This document shows positions 16,768 to 25,047 of a stretch of DNA of 64,000 nt, one piece after another (within the stretch, counting starts at the first letter, position 1; each line of letters opens with the position of its first letter). Where the stretch lies: contig JNWL01000007.1 of NCBI GenBank assembly GCA_000716465.1, positions 62,001 through 126,000 on the forward strand. Direction: 5' to 3'. This DNA comes from Streptomyces bikiniensis. GTDB taxonomy: Bacteria; Actinomycetota; Actinomycetes; Streptomycetales; Streptomycetaceae. The notes beneath the pieces were generated by a model. That model ran no database searches. It saw only the letters and a list, made by a program, of their open reading frames with translations, and was not told the DNA's origin. A program made the position numbers and the translations under genes.

Positions 16768-16782
16768 ACGAAACCGTTTCGT
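16768..16782. promoter_or_regulatory. TetR operator palindrome 2
   Basis: ACGAAAC-C-GTTTCGT repeats operator 1 with the opposite central base. It lies between the tetR promoter region and the divergent tricorn gene, so the repressor may also influence that gene. Confidence 0.7.
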
Positions 16783-16875
16783 ACGTGTTCTGAACCACAC
16801 CCGGGACAGCACCCCGAAGACGCCCGCAAACACGTACGAGTTGCCACGCCTCCTCCGCGCGGAAAGCATGGGGAG

Positions 16876-19800
16876 GTGAGTGACGACGTCGCGTATCTCC
16901 GCTTTCCGCACCTCCACGACGACCTGCTGTGCTTCGCCGCCGAGGACGACCTCTGGGTCGCCCCGCTCCCGGCCGAGGGCGAGCGCCCCGGCCGGGCCTG
17001 GCGGCTCACCGTCGACCGGACCCGGGTCGGGCACCCGCGCTTCTCGCCGGACGGGCGCCACATCGCGTACACGAACTGGCGCAGCCTCGACCCCGAGATC
17101 CACCTCGTCCCGGTCGGCGGCGGGGCCGCCCGGCGGCTGACCTACTGGGGCTCCACCGACACCCGGGTCTGCGGCTGGACGCCCCCCGACAAGGACGGCC
17201 GCTCCGACATCCTCGCCGTCTCCTCGCACGGGCAGCCCTTCTCGTACTACTCCTGGGCCTACACCGTGCCCACCGACGGCACCCCGGGCCGCCGGCTGCC
17301 CTGGGGCCCGGTCTCCGACATCACCGTCACCGACGGGATCACCGCCCCCGACAACGAGGCCGAGCGGTGCACGCTCCTGCTCACCGGCAAGCCGCCGCAC
17401 GAGCCCGCCGCCTGGAAGCGGTACCTGGGCGGCGCCACCGGCCGGCTCTGGCTGCACGGCAGGCGGCTGCTGGCCGACCTCGGCGGACACCTGGACTGCC
17501 CGATGGCCGTGGGGGGCCGGATCGCGTTCCTCTCCGACCACGAGGGCGTCGGCAACCTGTACTCCTGCCGGCCCGACGGCACCGACCTGCGCCGCCACAC
17601 CGACCACGACGACTTCTACGCCCGGCACGCCTCCAGCGACGGGCGGCGGGTCGTCTACCAGTGCGCGGGCGAGCTGTGGACCGTGGACGCCCTCACCCCC
17701 AACTCCCGCCCCCGCCGCCTCGAAGTGCGGCTCGGCGGCCAGCGGGTCGGCCGGCGGTGCTACCAGGTGCCCGCCGCCCACCACATCGACTCGCTCTCCG
17801 TGGACGAGACCGGCCGGGCCAGCGCCGTCTCCGTCCGGGGCAGCCTGTACTGGCTGACGCACCGCGACGGCCCGGCCCGCACGATCATCGACTCCCCCGG
17901 CGTCCGGGTCCGGCTGCCCGAGATGCTCGGCAGCGGCGGCCAGGTCGCGTACGTCACCGACGCCGACGGCGAGGACGCCGTCGAGGTCGCGTACCTGCCG
18001 CGCGCCAGCGGCGACCGGCCCCCGCGCCGGCTCGCCTCCGGGGACCTCGGGCGGATCGAGGAGCTGGTGGCCGACCCGGACGGCGAACGGCTCGCCCTCG
18101 CCTCCCACGACGGCCGGCTCCTCCTCCTCGACGCGAGCGAGGAGTCCAACGGAGAGGTCACCGAGCTGATCCGGTCCGTCAACGGGCCCGTCCGCGACCT
18201 CGCCTTCTCCCCCGACGGCGACTGGCTGACCTGGTCCCACCCCGGCATCGGCCGCTCCCTGCGCTCGATCAAGATGGCCCGGATCTCCGGCCCCGGCGCC
18301 CGCACGGTCGTGGACGTCACCAACGGGCGCTTCGAGGACGAGAACCCGGTCTTCACCCGGGACGGGCGCTACCTCGCCTTCCTCTCCTGGCGCGGCTTCG
18401 ACCCGGTGTACGACGTGCACACCGGCGACCTGTCGTTCCCGCTGGGCTGCCGCCCCTACCTCGTACCGCTCTCCTCCGCGACCCCGTCCCCGTTCGCGCT
18501 GCTCCCGGACGGGCGCCCGGCGGCCGGCGGCCTGGACCCGGCCGACGAGGACACGGCCCCGGCGGAGGGCACGGTGACGGTGGAGATCGAGGGCCTGGCC
18601 GAGCGGGTCACGCCGTTCCCGGTGGCCGCCTCCAAGTACTCCGCCCTGCACCCGGTCAGCGGCGGCGGCCTGGTCTGGCTGCGCTGGCCCATCTCGGGCG
18701 CGCTCGGCGAGACCTTCGCCAACCCGGCCGACACCTCGGGCCGCCCCACCCTGGAGCACTTCTCCATCACCAAGGCCCGCAAGAGCGAACTCGCCTCCGA
18801 CCTGGACTGGTTCGCGGTCAGCGGCGACGGCACCCGGCTCGTCGTCGCGGACGAGGGCGAGCTGCGGGCGGTGCCCGCGACCGAGGCCGGGGACGGCGAC
18901 TCGACCGTCTACCTGGACCTGCGGCGCATCCTCCACGAGGTCGACCCGGGCGCCGAGTGGCGGCAGGCCTTCGACGAGGCCGGGCGGATCGTCCGCGCCT
19001 ACTTCTGGGAGCCCGGCATGGGCGGGGTCGACTGGACGGCGGTCCTCGACCAGTACCGGCCGCTGGTCGAACGGGTCGCGTCCCCCGACGAGTTCGCCGA
19101 CCTGCTGCGCGAGGTGATGGGCGAGCTGGGCACCTCGCACGCGTACGTCACCCCCGCCCGCCGCAACGAGGGCCCGCCGCACTACCAGCGGCCCATGGGC
19201 CTGCTCGGCGCCAACCTCGTGCCCCGCGAGGCCGGCTGGACCGTGAAGCGGATCCTGCCCGGCGAGTCCTCCGACTCCAAGGCCCGCTCCCCGCTGGCCG
19301 GTACGGGCATCCGCGAGGGCGCCGTCCTCACCCACGTCGACGGGCGGCCCGTGGACCCGGTCACCGGGCCGTACCCGCTGCTCTCCGGCACCGGCGGCAC
19401 CACCGTCGAGCTGACCTTCACCCCCGCCGAGGGCGAGGGGCGCGCCCGGCGCGTCGCCGTCGTCCCGCTCGTGGACGAGCGCCCGCTGCGCTACCAGGAC
19501 TGGGTCGCCAAGCGCCGGACCGTGGTCCGCGAGCTCAGCGGCGGGCGCTGCGGCTACCTGCACATCCCCGACCTGGGCGGCTCCGGCTGGGCGCAGTTCA
19601 ACCGGGACCTGCGCATGGAGGTCTCCCGGCCGGCCCTCATCGTGGACGTGCGCGGCAACGCGGGCGGCAACATCAGCGAGCTCGTCATCGAGAAGCTGAC
19701 CCGCCGGATCCTCGGCTGGGACCTCACGCGCAACGCCCAGCCCGTCAGCTACGCCTCGAACGCGCCGCGCGGCCCCGTCGTCGCCCTCGCCGACGAGGCC

Positions 19801-20178
19801 ACCTCCTCCGACGGCGACATGATCACCGCCGCGTTCAAGCTGCTCGGCCTCGGCCCGGTCGTCGGGCAGCGCACCTGGGGCGGGGTCGTCGGCATGACCG
19901 GCCGCCACCGGCTCGGGGACGGCACGCAGATCACGGTGCCGATGAACGCGGCCTGGTTCCCCGAGTACGGCTGGTCCCTGGAGAACCACGGCGTCGAACC
20001 CGACCTCGCGGTCCTGCGCACCCCCCTGGACTGGGCGGAGGGCCGCCACGCCCAGCTGGACGACGCGGTCCACGTCGCCCTCGCGCTCCTGACGGAGACC
20101 CCGGCGGCGAGCCCCCCGGCGTACGAGGACCTGCCGGACCGCTCCCGCCCGAAGCTGCCGCCGAGGCCGGAGGGCTGA
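16876..20178 (+). CDS. Tricorn protease homologue (serine peptidase S41 family)
   Basis: This is a large cytoplasmic peptidase of about 1100 residues that degrades short peptides downstream of the proteasome. N-terminal beta-propeller repeats with FSPDGRHIAY-type blades fill about residues 1-660. A helical cap follows, then a PDZ domain (about 755-850) and the C-terminal catalytic core. H755 (GTSHAY) and S978 (in TSSDGD) match the catalytic residues of archaeal tricorn. GTG 16876 is chosen because the conserved start VAYLRFPHLHDD follows at once; GGAAAG lies nine bases upstream. It is divergent from tetR, with the two operators between, and its 3' end faces a strong terminator. Confidence 0.93.
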   Translation: MSDDVAYLRFPHLHDDLLCFAAEDDLWVAPLPAEGERPGRAWRLTVDRTRVGHPRFSPDGRHIAYTNWRSLDPEIHLVPVGGGAARRLTYWGSTDTRVCGWTPPDKDGRSDILAVSSHGQPFSYYSWAYTVPTDGTPGRRLPWGPVSDITVTDGITAPDNEAERCTLLLTGKPPHEPAAWKRYLGGATGRLWLHGRRLLADLGGHLDCPMAVGGRIAFLSDHEGVGNLYSCRPDGTDLRRHTDHDDFYARHASSDGRRVVYQCAGELWTVDALTPNSRPRRLEVRLGGQRVGRRCYQVPAAHHIDSLSVDETGRASAVSVRGSLYWLTHRDGPARTIIDSPGVRVRLPEMLGSGGQVAYVTDADGEDAVEVAYLPRASGDRPPRRLASGDLGRIEELVADPDGERLALASHDGRLLLLDASEESNGEVTELIRSVNGPVRDLAFSPDGDWLTWSHPGIGRSLRSIKMARISGPGARTVVDVTNGRFEDENPVFTRDGRYLAFLSWRGFDPVYDVHTGDLSFPLGCRPYLVPLSSATPSPFALLPDGRPAAGGLDPADEDTAPAEGTVTVEIEGLAERVTPFPVAASKYSALHPVSGGGLVWLRWPISGALGETFANPADTSGRPTLEHFSITKARKSELASDLDWFAVSGDGTRLVVADEGELRAVPATEAGDGDSTVYLDLRRILHEVDPGAEWRQAFDEAGRIVRAYFWEPGMGGVDWTAVLDQYRPLVERVASPDEFADLLREVMGELGTSHAYVTPARRNEGPPHYQRPMGLLGANLVPREAGWTVKRILPGESSDSKARSPLAGTGIREGAVLTHVDGRPVDPVTGPYPLLSGTGGTTVELTFTPAEGEGRARRVAVVPLVDERPLRYQDWVAKRRTVVRELSGGRCGYLHIPDLGGSGWAQFNRDLRMEVSRPALIVDVRGNAGGNISELVIEKLTRRILGWDLTRNAQPVSYASNAPRGPVVALADEATSSDGDMITAAFKLLGLGPVVGQRTWGGVVGMTGRHRLGDGTQITVPMNAAWFPEYGWSLENHGVEPDLAVLRTPLDWAEGRHAQLDDAVHVALALLTETPAASPPAYEDLPDRSRPKLPPRPEG

Positions 20179-20296
20179 GTTCCCCCGCCCCACCCCGTGC
20201 GCCGGGTCGAGTGCGCACGAGCACGGCCACGGGCGCCACCGCACGAAGAACCGGCGGCGGGCGCGCGGGAGTCGCGGACGGCGGCCGGGAACGCGC

Positions 20297-20328
20297 GGAG
20301 GCGCACCCGGTGATCCGGGTGCGCCTCC
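20297..20328. terminator. Bidirectional terminator hairpin
   Basis: A perfect 14-bp stem (20297-20310 with 20315-20328, loop TGAT) lies between the convergent tricorn and CsbD-like genes. It can serve both. Confidence 0.7.
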
Positions 20329-20346
20329 AATGCGAACCGGCGGACG

Positions 20347-20532
20347 TCAGGCCTGGCGGCCCTGGTTGCGGCGGTCCCGGACCTCCTGCTGGGCGCGGTC
20401 CTGCGCGTCCTGGGAGCGGTCGCGGCCCTGGGAGGCGCGCTCGGACGCTTCGTCCTTCGCCTTGCCCATGGCCTCCTTGGCCTGGTTCTTGATCTGCTCG
20501 GCCTTGTCCTTGAACTGGTCCTGCACGCCCAT
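20347..20532 (-). CDS. Small CsbD-like hydrophilic protein
   Basis: This 61-residue, highly charged protein begins MGVQDQFKDKAEQIKNQAKE and continues with KA/ER/RD-rich helix to its end, with no hydrophobic core. This resembles CsbD-type stress proteins and other small Streptomyces hydrophilic proteins. The function is unknown and is usually linked to stationary phase or stress. AGGAGTG precedes the ATG. It is monocistronic, convergent to the tricorn gene. Confidence 0.7.
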   Translation of the reverse strand: MGVQDQFKDKAEQIKNQAKEAMGKAKDEASERASQGRDRSQDAQDRAQQEVRDRRNQGRQA

Positions 20533-20662
20533 GGAAGTTCACTCCTGTGAGAGGTGTGGGGGAGGTCGGGGACGCGGTGTCCCCGGCCTCGATCAGCCTC
20601 GCACGAGCGAACATTCCGCGCATTTCGATCAGTTACGGACGGTGAGACCCGGAGGTCGGGCA

Positions 20663-20758
20663 CGGGACCCGGGGGTCGGACGCGCGCCCCGGAGACCGGG
20701 ATCGGGACCCGGGGGTCGGACGCGCGCCCCGGAGGCCGGGATCGGGACCCGGGGGTCA
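20663..20758. repeat. 40-bp tandem repeat, 2.4 copies
   Basis: Copies at 20663-20702 and 20703-20742 differ at one position, and a 16-base partial copy follows up to the SDR stop codon. The unit begins CGGGACCCGGGGGTCGGACG and holds the palindrome GACCCGGGGGTC-like core. It lies in the gap between the CsbD-like gene and the SDR operon end; no coding role is seen. Confidence 0.75.
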
Positions 20759-21637
20759 GACCCTCTCCGTCCGCTCCTGTTCGTCGGCCGCGCCGCCCGC
20801 CCCCACGAGCCCCTTGGAGACCGTGCCGAGGCGCGGCTCGAAGCGCCTCATCTCGCGCTGCCCCACGGTCGCGATCAGACCGGGCAGGTAGCCGCGGATC
20901 GACTGCATCCCGCGCAGCCACCACTGGGCGTAGACGTGCGGCGAGCGCCGCTCGATGCCCGCGACGATCCGGTCGACGGCCGGGCCGAGGGGGTACGTGC
21001 GGTTCGACGGCCACGGCAGCCGCTGCCGCAGCTCCCGCATGACGTCGTCCTCGTCGGCGCCGCGCACCATGTCCGTGTCGGTCCAGGACAGGTAGCCGAC
21101 GCCGACCTTCACGCCCTTGTACGCGACCTCGGCGCGCAGGCTGTGCGCGAAGGCCTCCACGCCCGACTTGGAGGCGCAGTACGCCGTCATCATCGGGGCC
21201 GGGGTGATCGCGGCGAGCGAGGCGATCTGGAGGAAGTACCCGCGGGACTCCATGAGGACGGGCAGGAACGCCCGGCCGGTCACGGCGCCGCCGATCAGGT
21301 TGACCTCGACGACCCGCCGCCAGGCGACCGGGTCGGAGTCCACGAACGGACCGCCCGAGGCGACACCGGCATTGGCGACGACGACGTCGACCTTCCCGAA
21401 CCGCTCCTTCACCTCGGCCGCGACCCGGGACATCGCCTCGTGGTCGGTGACGTCGGCGTGCCACCAGTCGGCCTCCGTGTGGAGCCGGCCCGCGACCTCC
21501 TTGAGCTGCTCGGGCTCCAGGCCGACGAGCGCGATCTTCGCGCCGCGCGCGGAGAGCTTGCGGGCGAGGAGTTCGCCGACGCCGCGGGCCCCTCCGGTGA
21601 CGACCGCGACCTGTCCTTCGAGACTCACCCTGCTCAT
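20756..21637 (-). CDS. SDR-family dehydrogenase, third gene of a monooxygenase operon
   Basis: This 293-residue short-chain dehydrogenase has TGGARGVG as the nucleotide-binding motif, NAG in VVANAGVASGG, the catalytic Ser in QIASLAAITPAP, and YCASK for the Tyr/Lys pair. The C-terminus extends about 50 residues beyond a typical SDR (WWLRGMQSIRGYLPGLIATVG), a pattern common in mycobacterial and Streptomyces lipid or ketone-metabolism SDRs. The ATG overlaps the stop of the hydrolase gene (ATGA). With the flavin monooxygenase and hydrolase it likely oxidises an alcohol, such as one released by ester cleavage. Confidence 0.88.
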   Translation of the reverse strand: MSRVSLEGQVAVVTGGARGVGELLARKLSARGAKIALVGLEPEQLKEVAGRLHTEADWWHADVTDHEAMSRVAAEVKERFGKVDVVVANAGVASGGPFVDSDPVAWRRVVEVNLIGGAVTGRAFLPVLMESRGYFLQIASLAAITPAPMMTAYCASKSGVEAFAHSLRAEVAYKGVKVGVGYLSWTDTDMVRGADEDDVMRELRQRLPWPSNRTYPLGPAVDRIVAGIERRSPHVYAQWWLRGMQSIRGYLPGLIATVGQREMRRFEPRLGTVSKGLVGAGGAADEQERTERV

Positions 21638-22575
21638 GCGTCCTCCTTGGCGTTCACGGTGGTGGTGTCCTTCACGCCCAGGTACGTGAGGGTCAGTTCG
21701 CGGATCTGCGCGGTGACGGCCTCCGGGGCCTCCACCGGGGTCATGTGCCCCATGCCGGCCAGCTCGACCAGGCCCGTGCAGTGCGGCAGCGCCTCGGCCA
21801 TCGCGCGGGAGTGGGCGGCCGGGGTGAGCCGGTCGGCGGTGCCGACGAGCACGGCGACCGGCAGCCGCAGCGCCCGCACGCCCCGTTCGAGGTCGAGCCC
21901 GGCGAGGACCTGCGACCAGCCGTGGCGGGGGCCGCGCGGGCAGGCGTGCACGATCCGGGCGCAGGCGTCGACCTTCTCGGGGGCCGAACCCGGGCCCATC
22001 GTCGCGTACTTGAGGACCCTCTTCGAGACGGCGTTGACCGGTCCGAGCGGCGCCTTGGAGCCGAGGACGGCGGCGGTGAGCCGGGTGCGCAGCCCGCCGG
22101 GCCGCAGCGGTACGACGGTGGCCTCGGCGGTCAGCCGGGAGGGGCCGGTGGAGCAGAGCAGCACGGCGGCGGCGTGGTCGCGCAGGCCGTGGCGCTCGGC
22201 GGCGGCCATGATCGTCATGCCGCCCATGGAGTGCCCGGCGAGGACGGCCCGCTCGCCGGTGGCGAGGGTGGCGGAGAGCACCGCCTCCAGGTCGTCGGCG
22301 AGCGCGGTGGTCGAGTAGCCGCCGGGGCCGGGGTCGGGCGAACGCCCGTGGCCGCGCTGGTCGTAGGCGATGACCCGGTGGTCGGTGGAGAGGGCCCGGA
22401 TCTGCTCGGCCCAGAAGGCGACGGAGCAGGTCCAGCCGTGGGCCAGGACGACGGCGGGGGCGCCCTCGGGGCCGTACACCTCGACGTGGATGCGGGATCC
22501 GTCGGTGGAGGTGACGGTGAGTTCGCGGGCCCCGGGGAGCGGGGTCAGGTGCCGGTTCGCGGTGCGGTCGCTCAC
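21634..22575 (-). CDS. Alpha/beta hydrolase
   Basis: This is a 313-residue alpha/beta-fold hydrolase. It has the oxyanion loop HGWTCS, nucleophile elbow GHSMGG, an acid residue in VGTADRLTP and the catalytic His in GMGHMTP. The GTG start overlaps the stop of the monooxygenase gene as GTGA, with GGAGG upstream, and the 3' end overlaps the SDR gene. In this operon it probably hydrolyses the ester or lactone produced by the Baeyer-Villiger-type monooxygenase. Confidence 0.9.
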   Translation of the reverse strand: MSDRTANRHLTPLPGARELTVTSTDGSRIHVEVYGPEGAPAVVLAHGWTCSVAFWAEQIRALSTDHRVIAYDQRGHGRSPDPGPGGYSTTALADDLEAVLSATLATGERAVLAGHSMGGMTIMAAAERHGLRDHAAAVLLCSTGPSRLTAEATVVPLRPGGLRTRLTAAVLGSKAPLGPVNAVSKRVLKYATMGPGSAPEKVDACARIVHACPRGPRHGWSQVLAGLDLERGVRALRLPVAVLVGTADRLTPAAHSRAMAEALPHCTGLVELAGMGHMTPVEAPEAVTAQIRELTLTYLGVKDTTTVNAKEDA

Positions 22576-24095
22576 TTGGCGGCCTCCTTCTTCGTGCGGG
22601 AGGGGCGGGACGCGGCGGCGGGGGCGGGCGCGCGGATCACCTCGTACTCGGAGAGGTCGACCTGCCGGGTCTCGCGCCGGAACTCGCCGGTGGTGCCGGG
22701 CCAGAGGGTGGTGTTGCGGCCGTTGGCGTCGAGGTACCAGCTCTCGCAGCCGCCGGACTTCCAGACGGTCCGCTCCATCCGGGCCTGCACCTTGCGGTTC
22801 CAGGCGCCCACGGCGGAGGGCCGGGCGGCGAGGGCGGCGCGCCCGCCGAGGACGGTGAGCTGGCGCAGGTAGTCGGCCATGTAGTTCAGCTGGGACTCGA
22901 TCATCAGGATCATCGAGGAGTTCCCGAGGCCGGTGTTGGGGCCGATGATCGTCATCCAGTTGGGGAAGCCGGCCGCGGTGGCGCCGCGCAGCGACTCCAT
23001 GCCGTCCTTCCAGGCGTCGGCGAGCGAGAGCCCGTCGGCCCCGAAGACGCGCTCGGCGATCGGCATGTCGGTGACGTGGAAGCCGGTGCCGAAGACGATC
23101 GCGTCGACCTCGGTCTCGGTGCCGTCGGCGCCGACCAGGATCGAGCCGCGGACCTCGCGCAGGCCGGAGGCGACGACGTCGACGTTGGGCTGCGCGACCG
23201 CCGGGTAGTACGTGTTCGACAGCAGGATGCGCTTGCAGCCGATGCGGTACGAGGGGGTCAGCCTGGCCCGCAGGGCCGGGTCCTTGACCGCCCGGGCGAT
23301 GTTGGCCCTGGCGAGCTTCTCGACCAGGCCCAGCTCGCCGGGGTGCTTGGTGAAGGCGCCGACCTGGAGCTCGCGGATGCCCCAGAGCAGGCCGCGGCGC
23401 AGGGTCGCGGTGAAGGGCAGGGCGCGGTGCAGCCGGCGCTCGGCGCCGGTGATGTTGCGGTCCATGCGGGGCATGACCCACGGGGGCGTGCGCTGGAAGA
23501 GCGTGAGCCTGCGGACCTGCGGCTGGATCGCGGGCACGATCTGGATGGCGGAGGCGCCGGTGCCGATCATGGCGACGCGCTTGCCGGTGAGGGCGTAGTC
23601 GTGGTCCCAGCGGGCCGAGTGGAAGACCTTGCCGGGGAAGTCGGAGAGCCCGGGGATGTCGGGGATCTTGGGGTCGGAGAGCGGGCCGGTCGCGGAGACG
23701 ACGACCTCGGCGCTGAAGGAGCCGGAGGAGGTCTCGATCTCCCAGCGCAGCGCGTCGGCGTCCCACTCCATCCGCAGCACCTCGTGGTTCAGGCGCAGGT
23801 GCGGCCGGATCCCGAAGGTGTCGGTGACGTGCTCCAGGTACGCGCGGATGTGGCGCTGCCCGGAGAAGGTGCGGGGCCAGTCCGGGTTGGGCGCGAAGGA
23901 GAAGGAGTAGAGGTGGGAGGGGACGTCGCAGGCGCAGCCGGGGTAGCTGTTGTCGCGCCAGGTGCCGCCCACGGAGTCGGCCCGCTCCAGGACCACGAAG
24001 TCGGTGATCCCCTCGCGGCGCAGCCGGACGGCGGCCCCGAGGCCGCCGAATCCCGATCCGATCACCGCCACCCGTACGTGCTCGTGCTTCGCCAT
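22572..24095 (-). CDS. Flavin-containing Baeyer-Villiger-type monooxygenase
   Basis: This 507-residue FAD/NADPH monooxygenase has the FAD motif GSGFGGLG at residues 13-20, the Baeyer-Villiger fingerprint F-x-G-x-x-x-H-x-x-x-W at 153-163 (FPGKVFHSARW, followed by Asp), and the NADPH motif GTGASA near 180. It would insert oxygen next to a ketone, giving an ester or lactone. GGGAGG precedes the ATG. It is the first gene of a three-gene overlapping operon with a hydrolase and an SDR, and is divergent from a MerR regulator with two palindromes between. The ketone substrate is unknown. Confidence 0.92.
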   Translation of the reverse strand: MAKHEHVRVAVIGSGFGGLGAAVRLRREGITDFVVLERADSVGGTWRDNSYPGCACDVPSHLYSFSFAPNPDWPRTFSGQRHIRAYLEHVTDTFGIRPHLRLNHEVLRMEWDADALRWEIETSSGSFSAEVVVSATGPLSDPKIPDIPGLSDFPGKVFHSARWDHDYALTGKRVAMIGTGASAIQIVPAIQPQVRRLTLFQRTPPWVMPRMDRNITGAERRLHRALPFTATLRRGLLWGIRELQVGAFTKHPGELGLVEKLARANIARAVKDPALRARLTPSYRIGCKRILLSNTYYPAVAQPNVDVVASGLREVRGSILVGADGTETEVDAIVFGTGFHVTDMPIAERVFGADGLSLADAWKDGMESLRGATAAGFPNWMTIIGPNTGLGNSSMILMIESQLNYMADYLRQLTVLGGRAALAARPSAVGAWNRKVQARMERTVWKSGGCESWYLDANGRNTTLWPGTTGEFRRETRQVDLSEYEVIRAPAPAAASRPSRTKKEAAK

Positions 24096-24166
24096 GCCGC
24101 CTCCCGTGCGCCCGGCCCGATTCCGCCAGCAATCACTGGCATGGTGGGGACTGTAGAGCAGCTCCA

Positions 24167-24178
24167 TACCGAGCGGTA
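24167..24178. promoter_or_regulatory. Palindrome A in merR/monooxygenase divergent promoter
   Basis: TACCG-AG-CGGTA is a perfect inverted repeat, with a related palindrome at 24199-24209 about three helical turns away. It is a candidate operator for the divergent MerR regulator. Confidence 0.5.
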
Positions 24179-24198
24179 GGGGTACGGCGAGGGAAAGT

Positions 24199-24209
24199 TA
24201 CCGGCGGTA
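24199..24209. promoter_or_regulatory. Palindrome B in merR/monooxygenase divergent promoter
   Basis: TACCG-G-CGGTA repeats the half-sites of palindrome A with one base less between them. It lies 19 bases before the merR start. Confidence 0.5.
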
Positions 24210-24227
24210 CAACATAGGCTGGCGGAC

Positions 24228-25040
24228 GTGGCAGAAGGATCGGGACCCGGAACGGGCGAGCGCGCGGCAGGCGCGGGCGGCGGTGCGGCGGGTACGGGCG
24301 GAGGCCCGGCGGGTACGGGCGGCGTCGGTGCGGCGGGCGCGGGCGGAGGCCCGGCGGGTACGGGCGCGACGGGCGCGCACGCCACCGCGCCCCCGGCGGA
24401 GGGCGTGCGCGAGTACCGCATGGAGGAGCTGGCCGCCGCCGCCGGCATCACCGTGCGCACCCTGCGCTTCTACCGCGAGCGCGGCCTGATCCCGCCGCCC
24501 CGCCGCGAGGGCCGGATCGCCTGGTACGACGAGCAGCACCTGGCCCGGCTGCGGACCATCGCCGCCCTCCTGGAGCGCGGCCACACCCTCAATGGCATCG
24601 CCGACCTGACCACGGCCTTCGAGAGCGGCCGGAACGTCCGCGAGGTCCTCGCCATCGACGTCCCCAGCGAGGAGGAGCCGGTCCGGCTGACCCCCGAGGA
24701 GCTGGCGGACCGCTTCGCGGGCGAGGTGACGCCCGAGAACCTGGCCGCCGCCCTCGACCTGGGCTACCTCGTCACCGACGGCGAGGAGATCGTCCACGTC
24801 AGCCGCCGGCTCCTGGACGTCTCCGCCGCGCTCGTCCGCGAGGGCGTGCCGCTCGCGGACGTCCTCAAGGCGGGGGCGAGGGTCCGCGAGCACGCCGAGG
24901 CGCTCGCGGAGCTGTTCACCGAGCTGCTCCGCGCCCACGCGGCCGAGGAGGACCTGTGGCGGCTGCGCCCGCTCGCCAAGAGCGTGGTGGAGGCGGAGCT
25001 GTCGATGGCCCTGGACCGCCGCCTGCGCGACGCGCCCTGA
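24228..25040 (+). CDS. MerR-family regulator with low-complexity N-terminal extension
   Basis: This ~270-residue protein contains a clear MerR HTH: YRMEELAAAAGITVRTLRFYRERGLIPPPRREGRIAWYDEQHLARLRTIAALLERGHTLNGIADL. The C-terminal portion is helical without metal-type Cys residues and resembles MerR regulators next to monooxygenase or SDR operons. The first ~60 residues are a Gly/Ala/Thr/Pro-rich stretch encoded by GC-rich imperfect repeats, so the GTG at 24228 may be too far upstream; a GTG near 24403 would start just before the HTH. It is divergent from the monooxygenase operon and probably regulates it. Its 3' end is only seven bases from the convergent xthA. Confidence 0.85.
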   Translation: MAEGSGPGTGERAAGAGGGAAGTGGGPAGTGGVGAAGAGGGPAGTGATGAHATAPPAEGVREYRMEELAAAAGITVRTLRFYRERGLIPPPRREGRIAWYDEQHLARLRTIAALLERGHTLNGIADLTTAFESGRNVREVLAIDVPSEEEPVRLTPEELADRFAGEVTPENLAAALDLGYLVTDGEEIVHVSRRLLDVSAALVREGVPLADVLKAGARVREHAEALAELFTELLRAHAAEEDLWRLRPLAKSVVEAELSMALDRRLRDAP

Positions 25041-25047
25041 ACGGGAC

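Noticed and set aside
16387..20244. Long minus-strand frame opposite the tricorn gene
   Set aside because: Tricorn motifs, including catalytic His and Ser, are on the plus strand.
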